The notes below the pieces were generated by a model. The model ran no database searches, was not told the DNA's origin, and saw nothing but the letters and a program-made list of their open reading frames with translations. A program made the position numbers and the translations under genes. A stretch of 64,000 nucleotides of DNA from Pricia mediterranea (lineage in GTDB: Bacteria > Bacteroidota > Bacteroidia > Flavobacteriales > Flavobacteriaceae). This document shows, piece after piece, positions 1-8,867 of the stretch. Each line of letters begins with the position of its first letter. Position 1 is the first letter of the stretch. The stretch is from positions 3,694,001 to 3,758,000 of the forward strand of contig NZ_JAVTTP010000001.1 in assembly GCF_032248455.1 (NCBI RefSeq), read 5' to 3'.

Positions 1-1
1 T

Positions 2-343
2 TTGGTGGGCACCTCGATCGGGGAGGGGCGCACTATAAAAGTACACGGTCATTTAAAGGATGAAGAAGGAGAAAACTTTTTGACCGGAATGTTCGTGGAA
101 TCCAATATTGTGTCTGCTGCGACAACCGCGAGAGGCCTGCCGAGCGAATCCATTGTTGGTGCCGACAATAAAGATTACGTGTTGGTGCTCGATGAAGAAC
201 TGAACGGCGATTATTATTTCAAACCGGTAGGGGTAAAGGTCAAAAAAAGTCATGCAGGATTCACGGCCCTCGACAATGAAAACGAATTTGGGGCATCGGA
301 CCAATTCTTGGTCAGGGGAGCATTCGATATTTTTGGGGAATGA
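2..343 (+). CDS. RND efflux periplasmic adaptor, C-terminal part
   Basis: Only the last ~113 residues lie in the window; the 5' part is cut by the window edge, so the TTG at base 2 is not a real start. The visible piece looks like the C-terminal beta-barrel and membrane-proximal part of a CusB/CzcB-type membrane fusion protein. It has the hydrophobic-basic strand pattern of the barrel (around PSESIVGADNKDYVLVLDE) and ends in VRGAFDIFGE, a usual tail for Bacteroidota CzcB-like adaptors. Such adaptors link an inner-membrane RND pump to a TolC channel for metal or drug efflux. The pump should lie to the left. The exact substrate cannot be read from this fragment. Confidence 0.72.
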   Translation: MVGTSIGEGRTIKVHGHLKDEEGENFLTGMFVESNIVSAATTARGLPSESIVGADNKDYVLVLDEELNGDYYFKPVGVKVKKSHAGFTALDNENEFGASDQFLVRGAFDIFGE

Positions 344-551
344 TATAGGTTTTAAAACGTATCAGTACCTAGACAGCGAATAATCTTCGACGCAATTTTC
401 AAATAAGGATGAAGATTTTGTTGATAATCGATATAGGCCGAGCCATAGCGTTCTTTATTCCGTTGGGATCAGAAATGGCGAAAGGGATCGCTGAATCGGT
501 TCGGGGCATCACGGGGGTCAAAAAGACGGAGGGTCATCCCAAGATATACAT

Positions 552-1823
552 TCATCGAGCGATAAGAATATAAAGCGTTCCGACGACTATCGCTCCCCCG
601 AACACATAACTGACCAACTTCCCCGTGTTCTTTGAGGCTTTGGTGAAGGCAATCCCCAATTTCACTAAGGTATTGCTCAAAGTGGCGGCAACGATAACAT
701 TAGTGGCGAGTTGAAGTTTAGCGCTTTCCAGACTAAATTTCGCCATACTTATCGTAATGGCCGTTGTGTCTGCAAGCCCCGCGATCATCGCGGAATAATA
801 GAGTCCTTTTTCCCCGAAATAGAGGTTGCCGTAATGCACGGCATAGAGAATCACTACGTAAATGCCCGCAAAAGTAAGTGCGTTCAAAATATTTAACGGG
901 TTGCCCATTTCAATTTTTGTAGCCGCCTTCCCCGAATCCCTTTTGATGAACAGGAGGGCGGGTATCAGGCAGATCAGGGCAAGCAGCGTCATGGGAACCG
1001 CCAAATAGGTCAAGATCGTGGTGTTGAAGATGGCCACCAGCAGCGCAAGCCGTGGAAACATGATGGCGGAGGCAATTATTATTCCCGCACTGTATTCCCT
1101 GGAAAGTTCTGGCTTTTCCCGACTTTTCGCGGCGTAGTCCCAAGTAACGGCCGTACTTGAAATCAACCCGCCAAGGATAGCGGTGAGTAAGATTCCCTTT
1201 CGCGACCCCACGAACTTGACCAAAAAGTATCCTATAAAATTTAAAAAGGATACCACGACTACGATCAAACCGATTTCGTAGGGATTCAATAGATTATCGG
1301 GCCCAAAATCCTGATCGGGCAGAAAAGGTAAGATCAAAAGGGCAAGTACTACAAATTTGATAAAGGCGAAAAGCTCTACGGAGGTAATATTCTGTATCAG
1401 CGAGCGGAACGTCGTTTTCAGGGAAAGTAGGGTAACCACGATTACAGCTGTGGCTACGGCGTCGCGATACCAACCTTGCGAGACCATGATGCCGAGTACA
1501 AAAGTGGTCATTAGAGCCAGGTTCGTAGTGATTCCCAGGGGCACCTCTATCCGGGTCTTGACTACATGTTCTACCCCGAGAAATAGAATGAACGAACCCA
1601 GCCCAACGATCAAGAACCACGGAGTGAACGTATCGGACATAGTACCGAGAACATACCCCAATATCGTTACTATGGGAAAGGTGCGGATACCCGCAAAACC
1701 TTTTTCGTCCTTAAGCTTGTCGTACTCCCTTTCCAAGCCCAAGATCAAGCCAATACCCATACTTATGAGTACCCCCAAAAGATAGGAGTCTATCAAGTCA
1801 ATTAATTTTTGGTCGAATTGCAT
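552..1823 (-). CDS. MgtC/SapB family protein with DUF4010 domain
   Basis: Polytopic inner-membrane protein of about 423 residues. The first ~150 residues match the MgtC/SapB family, including the signature around GLILGLERE, and the second half is the DUF4010 domain with GGLISSTAVTWDYA and GLADTTAITISMA. About twelve hydrophobic segments are visible. The reading frame extends to a TTG at 1859, but the ATG at 1823 leaves a short cytoplasmic N-terminus before the first membrane segment and is preferred. The family is linked to magnesium limitation and acid tolerance in some bacteria, but the transported species of MgtC-DUF4010 fusions is not established. It lies between the RND adaptor and a dicarboxylate symporter, with no clear operon. 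Confidence 0.85.
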   Translation of the reverse strand: MQFDQKLIDLIDSYLLGVLISMGIGLILGLEREYDKLKDEKGFAGIRTFPIVTILGYVLGTMSDTFTPWFLIVGLGSFILFLGVEHVVKTRIEVPLGITTNLALMTTFVLGIMVSQGWYRDAVATAVIVVTLLSLKTTFRSLIQNITSVELFAFIKFVVLALLILPFLPDQDFGPDNLLNPYEIGLIVVVVSFLNFIGYFLVKFVGSRKGILLTAILGGLISSTAVTWDYAAKSREKPELSREYSAGIIIASAIMFPRLALLVAIFNTTILTYLAVPMTLLALICLIPALLFIKRDSGKAATKIEMGNPLNILNALTFAGIYVVILYAVHYGNLYFGEKGLYYSAMIAGLADTTAITISMAKFSLESAKLQLATNVIVAATLSNTLVKLGIAFTKASKNTGKLVSYVFGGAIVVGTLYILIAR

Positions 1824-2075
1824 ATCAAATTGACACTTAAAGCGGTTTATTGCTCTCAAAAACAGTTCAAACTATACACTTTAGTACATTCCACCTGAGC
1901 TTCCAAAAAAAAATTTGGTCCGAGCGGTCGGCAGTCGCAGCGGGCAGTTTTTCGCTTACTGCTTACCGCGACTGTATGCCCACGGGCACTGTAGCCGAAA
2001 CTCTGGACCCAGTATCGTAGATTAGACGTTCTTCGTAGCGCATTTAGTTTCGCAAGTGCCGTACGAAGCATAAAG

Positions 2076-3404
2076 TTAGGTTTTAATTGCGACTATTTCA
2101 GGATTTGAAACGGTGCCATAGAACCGATCAAAGACCAAGCATGCCGTTAGATCCCCCGTTACGTTAACAACTGTCCTGAACATCCCCAGAATCCGGTCTA
2201 TCCCGATGATAACAATTAGACCATCGACGGGGATTCCGGCACTCTGTAGTACCGACGCGAGAATAATCACTCCACCTCCTGGAATGGCGGGCGTGCCAAT
2301 GGAAGCGGCGACGACAGTGGCGGTAATCAGAACTAGGCTGACAAGCGAGAGTTCAATGCCATAGGCCTGTGCCATGAACAGGGTTGTTACGCATTGAAAT
2401 AGAGCGGTTCCGTCCATATTAATGGTCGCTCCGATCGGAATGACGAAATCGCTGATATTGGCAGACACTTTCAACTCTTCATTTGCCGTTTTCATGGACA
2501 CCGGCATAACGGCCGCGGAGCTCGCAGTGGAAAAAGCCAACAACTGGGGTTCCCTGATTGACCGTAAAAATGTAAAGGGATTTTTTTTTGCGAACAGGAG
2601 AACCAGCATAAGATAGAAGGTAAGCAAGATGATCAATCCAATAATGACCACTAGCATATAATATCCGAGACCAAGGAATATCTCGACCCCTATTCTCGAT
2701 ATCAAGGCAGCCATTAGGCCAAATACGGCATAGGGTACGAGCATCATGGCCCATGAAACCACGATCATGCAGATTTTCTGTACGGCTTCGGTAAACCGGA
2801 TTATGGGCCGGGCCGTCTCATCACGCAGCTGGGTAATCGCGACCCCAATAATTATAGTAAAAATGACAACTCCCAACATTTCCCCCATCAAAATAGATTC
2901 CAAAGGGTTATCGGGAATAAGGTTGGAAATAGCCATCGGAACATTCTCAAAAAGATCGGTCTGTTCGACCGGGATAGTTTCGTTTGTTCCGCTGTTGGGC
3001 AAACCGCCGAGGGAGTACACATAGCGACCGGGTCTCATGATAAGGGTAATGACTGTGCCTATGCTTATGGCAATCGTGGTGGTAAAAACGAAGTAGAGCA
3101 ACAGTCGAAGTCCGAATGTCTTTAGGTTATCAGAGGTGTTGCTGACGATTCCTGAAACAATCGATGCGAATATCAAGGGGATCATGACCATTTGAACAAG
3201 CCGCATAAAAATTTGACCTGGTAAATCGAGCCAATTGGCCAACCATGAACTAAATTCTTCCGAAACCAGTCCGGCCGAAGGGTTGAGAAAAATACCCATT
3301 ACCGCGCCGACCACTAGGCCAATGATAACTTGGAGCCATAAGCGGCCTTTTACTAGGCTTTCTAAATGAACCGATAAGTTCTTGAGAGGTCTGGATTCTA
3401 ACAT
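2076..3404 (-). CDS. Dicarboxylate/amino acid:cation symporter (DAACS family)
   Basis: Secondary transporter of about 442 residues in the GltP/DctA/glutamate transporter fold. The hairpin HP1 serine-rich loop (AFSTASSAAVMPVSM), the NMDGTALFQ stretch of TM7 and the GTPAIPGGG hairpin HP2 motif are all present. These form the substrate and Na+ or H+ sites, so import of C4-dicarboxylates or acidic amino acids is likely. The open frame continues to a TTG at 3467, but the ATG at 3404 (protein beginning MLESRPLK) fits the family length better. A strong TGAC-N4-GTCA palindrome lies about 290 bp upstream, but without a -7 element at the usual spacing in either direction. Confidence 0.92.
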   Translation of the reverse strand: MLESRPLKNLSVHLESLVKGRLWLQVIIGLVVGAVMGIFLNPSAGLVSEEFSSWLANWLDLPGQIFMRLVQMVMIPLIFASIVSGIVSNTSDNLKTFGLRLLLYFVFTTTIAISIGTVITLIMRPGRYVYSLGGLPNSGTNETIPVEQTDLFENVPMAISNLIPDNPLESILMGEMLGVVIFTIIIGVAITQLRDETARPIIRFTEAVQKICMIVVSWAMMLVPYAVFGLMAALISRIGVEIFLGLGYYMLVVIIGLIILLTFYLMLVLLFAKKNPFTFLRSIREPQLLAFSTASSAAVMPVSMKTANEELKVSANISDFVIPIGATINMDGTALFQCVTTLFMAQAYGIELSLVSLVLITATVVAASIGTPAIPGGGVIILASVLQSAGIPVDGLIVIIGIDRILGMFRTVVNVTGDLTACLVFDRFYGTVSNPEIVAIKT

Positions 3405-3896
3405 AATTGCATCGGAGTGGTGGGCATTGATCACCCATTTAAAATGGTTTGCTTTCCGGGAGGCCAAGACCTACTATTCAGTACGTCTTCTATTCGGTAG
3501 TCCGATTAAGTCAATCCTGTTTACCTTGGCCCTTGGTGGAAAAATGAAGGAGCGCCGCAATTCCCCTAGACTGAACTGTTTTTTGAATTCGGAACGTGTA
3601 CCAATGAATTCCGACACGTTTTATCCCTGTCTTCATTGTCCCTGGATTGAAAATTACCGGGACGTAAGTTCTTAAGCCCACTGGACTTAAACAATGACTT
3701 TGGTCAGTAAACTATTTTCGCAAACTTTATTGTTCTTCATACCCCTGATCTGGGATTTGGAGTTTACCGTCGGCTGACCTACGCAGGGTATTATCACGGG
3801 GCTTGACATGAGACGAACGGGTAGTGAAGCAATTCCACTATCTCGCTGCTTCCCGATGATGCCCCATATTTTAGTACAATCGACGATGCTGCCTTA
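3405..3896. other. Non-coding stretch upstream of the symporter
   Basis: No convincing gene is present on either strand. The only structured element seen is the palindrome TGACTTTGGTCA at 3695-3706, described separately. Otherwise the stretch is AT-rich spacer containing whatever promoter the leftward symporter uses. Confidence 0.5.
3695..3706. promoter_or_regulatory. Orphan FNR-like palindrome TGACTTTGGTCA
   Basis: A perfect TGAC-N4-GTCA palindrome that matches the sites before the stress genes further right. Unlike them it has no TAnnTTTG-like element starting 29.5 bp from its centre on either side. It could be a repressor-type or distal site for the symporter at 3404, or a chance match. 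Confidence 0.35.
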
Positions 3897-4207
3897 ACCT
3901 GCTGACTTGCTGGAGAAATCACTCACAAAATTGGGATTATCTAGTATCGTTTCGGCGATTACCTCCTTAACGTCCATAGCGAATCTGTGCAGTTGAAGAT
4001 TGGCACCGGTCTGTTTGAATTCTTCGAAATGGCCGTACGCAAACACACCGTGCCACCGGATCAGTGAGGTAATTTCATCTATTGGTACCGACACCATGGT
4101 ATGATCTCTCTTCGAATCTATTCTATGACTTTAGAGGTGTAGCCGATGATGTTTTCATCGTCATTAGGTCCATTTAGTAGAAAGCTTAAAATCTGGTTTC
4201 CGTCCAT
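3897..4207 (-). pseudogene. Decayed pyridoxamine 5'-phosphate oxidase-like protein
   Basis: A leftward frame of 67 codons (stop at 3894-3899, ATG at 4097) reads VSVPIDEITSLIRWHGVFAY then GHFEEF. This resembles the FMN-binding split-barrel proteins of the PPOX/flavin-nucleotide-binding family, where VCFEVD.I....W.SV...G.FEEL is typical. Immediately upstream a different frame starting at 4207 reads DENIIGYTSKVIE and then hits a stop. That text fits the preceding GHS..GKKIE strand of the same family. The two pieces are in different frames with a stop between them and the N-terminal barrel is missing, so the gene looks broken. The match is short, and a small unrelated ORF remains possible. Confidence 0.42.
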
Positions 4208-4355
4208 TTTCCGCGTGTGCCGTTATTTTTGGGCGACATGGCTCGCTTAATGTAGGAAAACCCCCTAAAGATTCGAAAAAAAACATCACAAAAGACCAGT
4301 GAATTCCGGGTATTAACGAACCCCTGACCGGCCGTTTACAAATGGCGGGGGGAAC

Positions 4356-4398
4356 TGATCAAGGTCATTTCATTTGTTATTACGATATGCTACTTTAG
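4356..4398 (+). promoter_or_regulatory. FNR-type operator and -7 element before the WG-repeat gene
   Basis: The palindrome TGATCAAGGTCA occupies 4356-4367. A Bacteroidota-like -7 element, TACTTTAG (one mismatch to TAnnTTTG), occupies 4391-4398 and begins 29.5 bp from the palindrome centre. This places the site near -40 relative to the predicted start of transcription around 4404, the class II activator position. The gene start is at 4436. Confidence 0.6.
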
Positions 4399-4435
4399 GC
4401 TCCAATCAAGAAGTATTCACTTAAAATTCTACATC

Positions 4436-5098
4436 ATGAAACGTTTACTACTACTATTTGCTGTACTGATGTCAATGCCTTTTTATGGCATCTCACAATC
4501 TGTATCCGATATTAATAGGCCCACTATCGGAGGACTCGACGAAGTCGCCCCTTTTAGCGAAGGTATGGCGGCCGTCAGAAAGGGAGAGCAATGGGGCTTT
4601 ATCGATAAAGAGGGCCACTTGGTCATCGATTTTAGGAGCGATTTGGTATGGAACCGCCAAGCTTCAAATGCGCAAGGGGTTGCTGGCATCCGATACCCCG
4701 AATTTAAAGGAGGTATGAGCATCATTTCAAAGAGAACGGAAGAAGACATTCCGCTCTATGGGTTTATAAACACGAAGGGCGAAACGGTCATTGAACCCGA
4801 ATTTGTGAACGTTAGCCCTTTCGAAGCCGGTCATGCGGTCGGCATCTATGCAAATAAAACCCACAGGGGAAAAAACGAGTTTCAACTTGACATCTATGAT
4901 TATGGTTTTACCGAGGTATTGCTCAATAAGGAAGGCGAAATGATATGGCCAGTTCAACAACGACAGGGCATCATCATGTCGAAAAGACGGTTTAAGTTGC
5001 CGGAATTGAGAACCAGGTTGCTGTCCGAAGACCTTTTGACGGTCAAGGACAATAATAATAAATGGAAAATTGTAAAAATGACACCGGGTGGCGAGTAA
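4436..5098 (+). CDS. WG-repeat secreted protein
   Basis: A 220-residue exported protein. Residues 1-20 form a signal peptide (MKRLLLLFAVLMSMPFYGIS). The mature part carries WG (KWG) beta-propeller-like repeats: EGMAAVRKGEQWGFIDKEGH at about 43-62, YGFINTKGE at about 108-116, and a degenerate copy with LLNKEGEMIWP. WG repeats usually mediate binding; no enzymatic residues are evident. Three or four repeats is short for the family. The FNR-type operator upstream suggests it belongs to the same stress or low-oxygen regulon as DUF302, which follows on the same strand with its own operator. Confidence 0.78.
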   Translation: MKRLLLLFAVLMSMPFYGISQSVSDINRPTIGGLDEVAPFSEGMAAVRKGEQWGFIDKEGHLVIDFRSDLVWNRQASNAQGVAGIRYPEFKGGMSIISKRTEEDIPLYGFINTKGETVIEPEFVNVSPFEAGHAVGIYANKTHRGKNEFQLDIYDYGFTEVLLNKEGEMIWPVQQRQGIIMSKRRFKLPELRTRLLSEDLLTVKDNNNKWKIVKMTPGGE

Positions 5099-5200
5099 AA
5101 AGGCGCATCGAAGACTTCTCGATAAATACTTGGATGATAACGAAGATCAGCATGCCCCCATGGATGCCCATACCTTGAACTGGGTTAGTATGCCACGGTC

Positions 5201-5243
5201 TGATCTAGGTCACTATAGGTCTCGGTAAAAGCGTATCGCTTTG
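5201..5243 (+). promoter_or_regulatory. FNR-type operator and -7 element before DUF302
   Basis: The palindrome TGATCTAGGTCA is at 5201-5212. The octamer TCGCTTTG (one mismatch to TAnnTTTG) is at 5236-5243, with the same 29.5-bp spacing from the palindrome centre as at the other sites. The predicted transcript would have a leader of about 90 nt before the ATG at 5338. Confidence 0.6.
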
Positions 5244-5337
5244 TGAGACCAAACGATAAAAAGAGAGGCCCACTAAAGACAAAGAAGGTACTGCAGTCGG
5301 CAGTTCTCAACATAAAAACAGTTTAAATATATATCTT

Positions 5338-5724
5338 ATGGAATATCATATTAGTACAACAGTCGGAGGAACCTTTGAGGAGATCATTTTAAGGGTAAAG
5401 GACGAACTCGAAAAAGAAGGCTTCGGCGTGTTGACCGAAATAGACATCAAGAATACCTTGGAAAATAAACTGGACGTGGATTTCCGAAAGTACACCATTC
5501 TTGGGGCTTGCAATCCCGGATATGCCCATAATGCCCTAATGACCGAGGATAAAGTAGGTACCATGTTGCCGTGCAATGTTATCGTGCAGGAAAAAGAAGA
5601 CGGCAAAATCGAGGTGGCAGCGGTAAACCCAAAGGCCTCCATGATGGCTATTGAAAACCCAAAACTAGAGCAACTGGCTGCCGATGTTACCCAAAAGCTA
5701 AAGAATGTCATAGACGTACTATAG
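5338..5724 (+). CDS. DUF302 domain protein
   Basis: A 128-residue soluble protein that is entirely a DUF302 domain. The conserved pattern is seen in VKDELEKEGFGVLTEIDIKN (residues ~20-39), YTILGACNPGYAHNALM (~60-76) and TMLPCNVIVQE. The two cysteines in GACNPG and LPCN are typical of the one-domain subtype. No biochemical role is established; the family is often found next to anaerobic, nitrosative-stress and efflux genes. Length is normal for the family. A second, decayed DUF302 gene of another subtype lies at 27.4-27.8 kb. Confidence 0.9.
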   Translation: MEYHISTTVGGTFEEIILRVKDELEKEGFGVLTEIDIKNTLENKLDVDFRKYTILGACNPGYAHNALMTEDKVGTMLPCNVIVQEKEDGKIEVAAVNPKASMMAIENPKLEQLAADVTQKLKNVIDVL

Positions 5725-5869
5725 TTTGTCTTTAGTTCTCTTTAACACATTGGGCTGTCAGTTGTTTTCAATTCTCATGAACGGATTGTTTTCCTTCGTT
5801 CCAAGTTATTTCTTTGTTAATCTTAAACTTGGTACATTTTTTTAAAACAGTTCTAAAGGAGGGTTCCTA

Positions 5870-6628
5870 TCAAGAGGCTGTCATCTTTTCTATGGCTTCG
5901 TTCGTAGCCTTATAGCCCACCTCAAATATCGAATCCATATCCTTTAAGGAGAACGTACTGTAGTTCGTGAGGTCTTCAGGGCAAATGACCAAATCGCAAT
6001 CCGCAAACTTCCCTAATGATTCTTTGGCCATCAGAATTTTTAATACCCGCTCTAAGATGGTATAGGAGTGTTTGAGTTCCTCGACCTTTACTTTTTCAAA
6101 AGGGTTTACATAAACTCCGAACAATCGATTACATTGTTTTTTGAGAAGATCGGACGGAAAATTATTGAGTACGCCCCCATCTACATAGTAACCATCGTCT
6201 ATTTTTATTGGTGCGAAGACGCCTGGAAAAGAAGCGGAGGCCAAAATCGGCCGAACCAGCTCTCCATGATGGAAAACTTTCAGTGTACCATCTAAAATGT
6301 TGGTCGCCGTGATGTATAAAGGTTTTTTTAAACTTTCAAAATCATCTTCTGAAAAATAGTTCAAAAAACGATCATAGAATTTTTCCGGGTCTACGAAACC
6401 GGGTTTGTTCAACGCATAATTACCGAAACGGAAGAGCTGGGTGGTCTTGAAGAACTCCAATATGGCTTCCCAAGGGTGCCCACTGGCGTAGAGTGCCCCC
6501 ACAATGGCCCCTGCGCTTGTACCAGCAACATGCGTAATATGAATGTCATGTTCTTCCAATGCTTTAATTGCCCCGATATGGGCCACACCGCGCACTCCTC
6601 CGCCAGAAAGTATCAGGCCTGTTTTCAT
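5870..6628 (-). CDS. Patatin-like phospholipase
   Basis: A 252-residue cytosolic or membrane-associated serine hydrolase. The oxyanion motif GGGVRG is at residues 9-14, the nucleophile elbow GTSAG at 36-40 and the DGG catalytic-Asp motif in YYVDGGVLNNFPSDLL. Together these give the Ser-Asp dyad of patatin lipases. The frame is open far upstream (to 6793), but MKTGLILSGGG at 6628 is the proper family start; the upstream codons overlap the divergent promoter region. It is divergent from the broken MscS gene. Its likely role is lipid acyl hydrolysis or turnover; the substrate is unknown. Confidence 0.9.
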   Translation of the reverse strand: MKTGLILSGGGVRGVAHIGAIKALEEHDIHITHVAGTSAGAIVGALYASGHPWEAILEFFKTTQLFRFGNYALNKPGFVDPEKFYDRFLNYFSEDDFESLKKPLYITATNILDGTLKVFHHGELVRPILASASFPGVFAPIKIDDGYYVDGGVLNNFPSDLLKKQCNRLFGVYVNPFEKVKVEELKHSYTILERVLKILMAKESLGKFADCDLVICPEDLTNYSTFSLKDMDSIFEVGYKATNEAIEKMTAS

Positions 6629-6780
6629 ACCTTTAAATTTCTTCAAAGTTAAGTGTTTCACGAATTTGCTGAACTGATGTCGGTCATTTGTTACACCTTT
6701 TGCCGTCCACGATTCTTGTATCCGATGGTAAACGTAGCGTATCGGGGAGCATGGAATAACGGGAATCTCAAATCTGAACA

Positions 6781-6823
6781 TGACCAAAATCATGTTACGA
6801 CAGCCACGACGACCTTAGCTTTA
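6781..6823 (+). promoter_or_regulatory. FNR-type operator and -7 element before the MscS remnant
   Basis: TGACCAAAATCA (6781-6792) is the core of a longer perfect inverted repeat, with AACATGA at 6777-6783 and TCATGTT at 6790-6796. TAGCTTTA at 6816-6823 (one mismatch to TAnnTTTG) begins 29.5 bp from the centre. The predicted transcript would start almost at the ATG (6830 or 6836). It probably also drives the metallo-hydrolase gene downstream. Confidence 0.6.
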
Positions 6824-6829
6824 CAAAAA

Positions 6830-7419
6830 ATGCAAATGGACGAATTTTCTCGACTCCTGTTCGATAACGGATCGTGGCTGGCTTACGCTGTGGCACCTTT
6901 AATGGCCATCGTATTCGGACTTTTCGTCGGTTGGGCCAGTGCTGCCCTTTTGAGGCTTTCCCATAAGAATCGGCCTTCTGTTTTAAAAACACAACTACAA
7001 CAACGTTTTCAGAGACCACTGTATTTTTTTATGCCCCTGTTGTTCCTGCGGCCGGTTGTATCCTATATTGAATTGGATACGCTTTGGGAAAAGGTACTAG
7101 AGGGATGCATTATCATCTATCTCGCATGGGTCTTTGTAGCTCTGTTATATGCGGTAGCCGAGGTGATTCGGCAAAAATTCGTATTGGAGGAAGGCGGATA
7201 CCACAAAGCCAGTGAACGGCAGGCCCTGACCCAGCTCCGTTTTTTAAAAAGTATGGGCCTTATTGCCATCATTACCATTGCCGTGGCCTCGATGTTGGCG
7301 TTCGAAATGCCACCCACGCTTGGGGCTACGCTGTAAGCTCAGGGAAGCCTTGATTGATTTTGTCCAAAACAACTATCCCGATGCGCTACCCAAATTAAGA
7401 TGTATGGATTCGGAAGGGA
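6830..7419 (+). pseudogene. MscS-family mechanosensitive channel with internal deletion
   Basis: From the ATG at 6830 a frame of about 168 codons encodes an N-terminal membrane domain like that of Bacteroidota MscS channels: three hydrophobic segments separated by the loop ERQALTQLRFLKSMG. It stops at 7336 just after PPTLGATL, where family members continue into the pore helix and the cytoplasmic beta and alpha/beta domains. Directly after, in another frame (7329-7419), the text reads RCKLREALIDFVQNNYP then DALPKLR, the typical extreme C-terminus of the same family. The central domain is therefore missing and the two ends are joined out of frame. The gene should be non-functional as a channel unless the short product has another role. 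Confidence 0.72.
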
Positions 7420-7493
7420 TATAGTTACAGCGTAAGCCAGAAGTATAGCAGGTTAATGACAAAAAATTGGAACCTATTGTCAAAAATGCCAAG

Positions 7494-8867
7494 ATGAACA
7501 ATGTAAAGATTCATTTCCTCGGAGCCGCCGGTACGGTGACCGGCTCTAAATTCTATCTGGAAACTAACGAGCTGAACATCATGGTAGATTGCGGTATGTT
7601 TCAAGGTCTAAAGGAACTTCGGGAAGCAAATTGGCAACCGCTGCCGATAGACGCTTCAAAATTGGACGTTGTGCTCCTAACCCATGGACACCTAGACCAT
7701 ACCGGCTATCTGCCCCGACTGGTCAAAGAAGGGTTTCGAGGGCAGGTCATCGCCACTGCCCCGACGCTGTCCATTGCATCGATTATTTTAAGGGACAGTG
7801 CGAAAATACATGAAGAAGAGGCCGAACGAGCCAATGCGGAGGGGTATAGCCAGCACAGACCGGCATTGCCCTTTTATTCGATGGCGGAGGCCGAAAAGGC
7901 GATCGCCCTTTTTGTGTCTAAAGAAAAAGACATTTGGATTCCGCTATCCGAAGATATTACAGTCCGGTTTCGCTATAACGGGCATATTATCGGTGCTACT
8001 TTTATCGAACTGGACATTTTCGGAAAACAGTTTATTTTTTCAGGGGATGTGGGCAGAACGGAAGACTTGTTGCTATGGCCTCCAGAACGGCCGAGATGGG
8101 CCGATTATCTGTTTTTAGAGAGTACATACGGCAACAAACTGCATCCAAATGAGGATGTAGATCGACTATTGATAAATCTGATCAAAACAACAATTCAGAA
8201 AAGAGGAAACCTGATCATCCCCTCTTTTGCCGTCGAACGTTTACAGTCGTTGATGTACATCCTCTGGAAGCTGTACAAAAAGAATCGAATCCCGAATATC
8301 CCCTTATTTGTTGACAGCCCGATGGGAAATAACGTATTGGACGTTTTCCGGAACCATCCCGATTGGCACAAATTGCCGGTAGCGGAGTACCGCGCTATGT
8401 GCGGGCATTTCAATATCATCAGTTCCTATAAAGATACATGGAAAACAATCGACGATCAGCGGCCCAAAGTAGTTATTGCCGGAAGCGGTATGGTAACCGG
8501 CGGTCGGGTGTTGACCTATTTGAAACAGATGATCGATGACCCCTCCACTACGGTTCTTCTTGTCGGATTTCAAGCGGAAGGAACCAGGGGAAGGCAGCTG
8601 TTGGAAGGTGCACACGAAATCAAAATCCGAGGAAAGTATATTCCCGTTAAGGCGAAAATCGAACATTTGGAAAGTCTTTCGGCCCATGCCGACCAATTTG
8701 AATTATTGCACTGGTTGGAAGAAATCAGGAACTATCCTGAAAAAGTTTTTTTAATACATGGCGAACCCTTGGCCTTGGATGCTTTTCGGGTCAAAATCAA
8801 GAATGTTTTGGGCTGGAATGCACATATTCCCAAGTTATACGAAACCATTGAAGTCCCGATATCGTAA
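7494..8867 (+). CDS. MBL-fold beta-CASP hydrolase (RNA exonuclease-like)
   Basis: A 457-residue cytosolic enzyme of the metallo-beta-lactamase/beta-CASP family (CPSF73/YsH1/TTHA0252-like). The zinc motif HGHLDH is at residues 64-69, and further motifs are seen in IFSGDVGRTEDLL, LESTYGNKLH (beta-CASP entry), IPSFAVERLQ and the C-terminal AHADQFELLHWL and FLIHGEP. All metal-ligand motifs appear intact. Relatives process RNA ends. The ATG at 7494 (MNNVKIHFLGAAGTVTG) is chosen over an in-frame TTG at 7467. It lies behind the broken MscS gene and likely shares its FNR-type promoter. Confidence 0.9.
   Translation: MNNVKIHFLGAAGTVTGSKFYLETNELNIMVDCGMFQGLKELREANWQPLPIDASKLDVVLLTHGHLDHTGYLPRLVKEGFRGQVIATAPTLSIASIILRDSAKIHEEEAERANAEGYSQHRPALPFYSMAEAEKAIALFVSKEKDIWIPLSEDITVRFRYNGHIIGATFIELDIFGKQFIFSGDVGRTEDLLLWPPERPRWADYLFLESTYGNKLHPNEDVDRLLINLIKTTIQKRGNLIIPSFAVERLQSLMYILWKLYKKNRIPNIPLFVDSPMGNNVLDVFRNHPDWHKLPVAEYRAMCGHFNIISSYKDTWKTIDDQRPKVVIAGSGMVTGGRVLTYLKQMIDDPSTTVLLVGFQAEGTRGRQLLEGAHEIKIRGKYIPVKAKIEHLESLSAHADQFELLHWLEEIRNYPEKVFLIHGEPLALDAFRVKIKNVLGWNAHIPKLYETIEVPIS

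Noticed and set aside
3382-3675. Rightward 97-codon frame opposite the symporter start
   Set aside because: Partly antisense to the symporter gene, with no recognisable motif or start context.
5836-5860. TTTAAAACAGTTC similar to a MITE terminus
   Set aside because: Only the AAAACAGT core is shared and no partner end or symmetry is present; likely chance.
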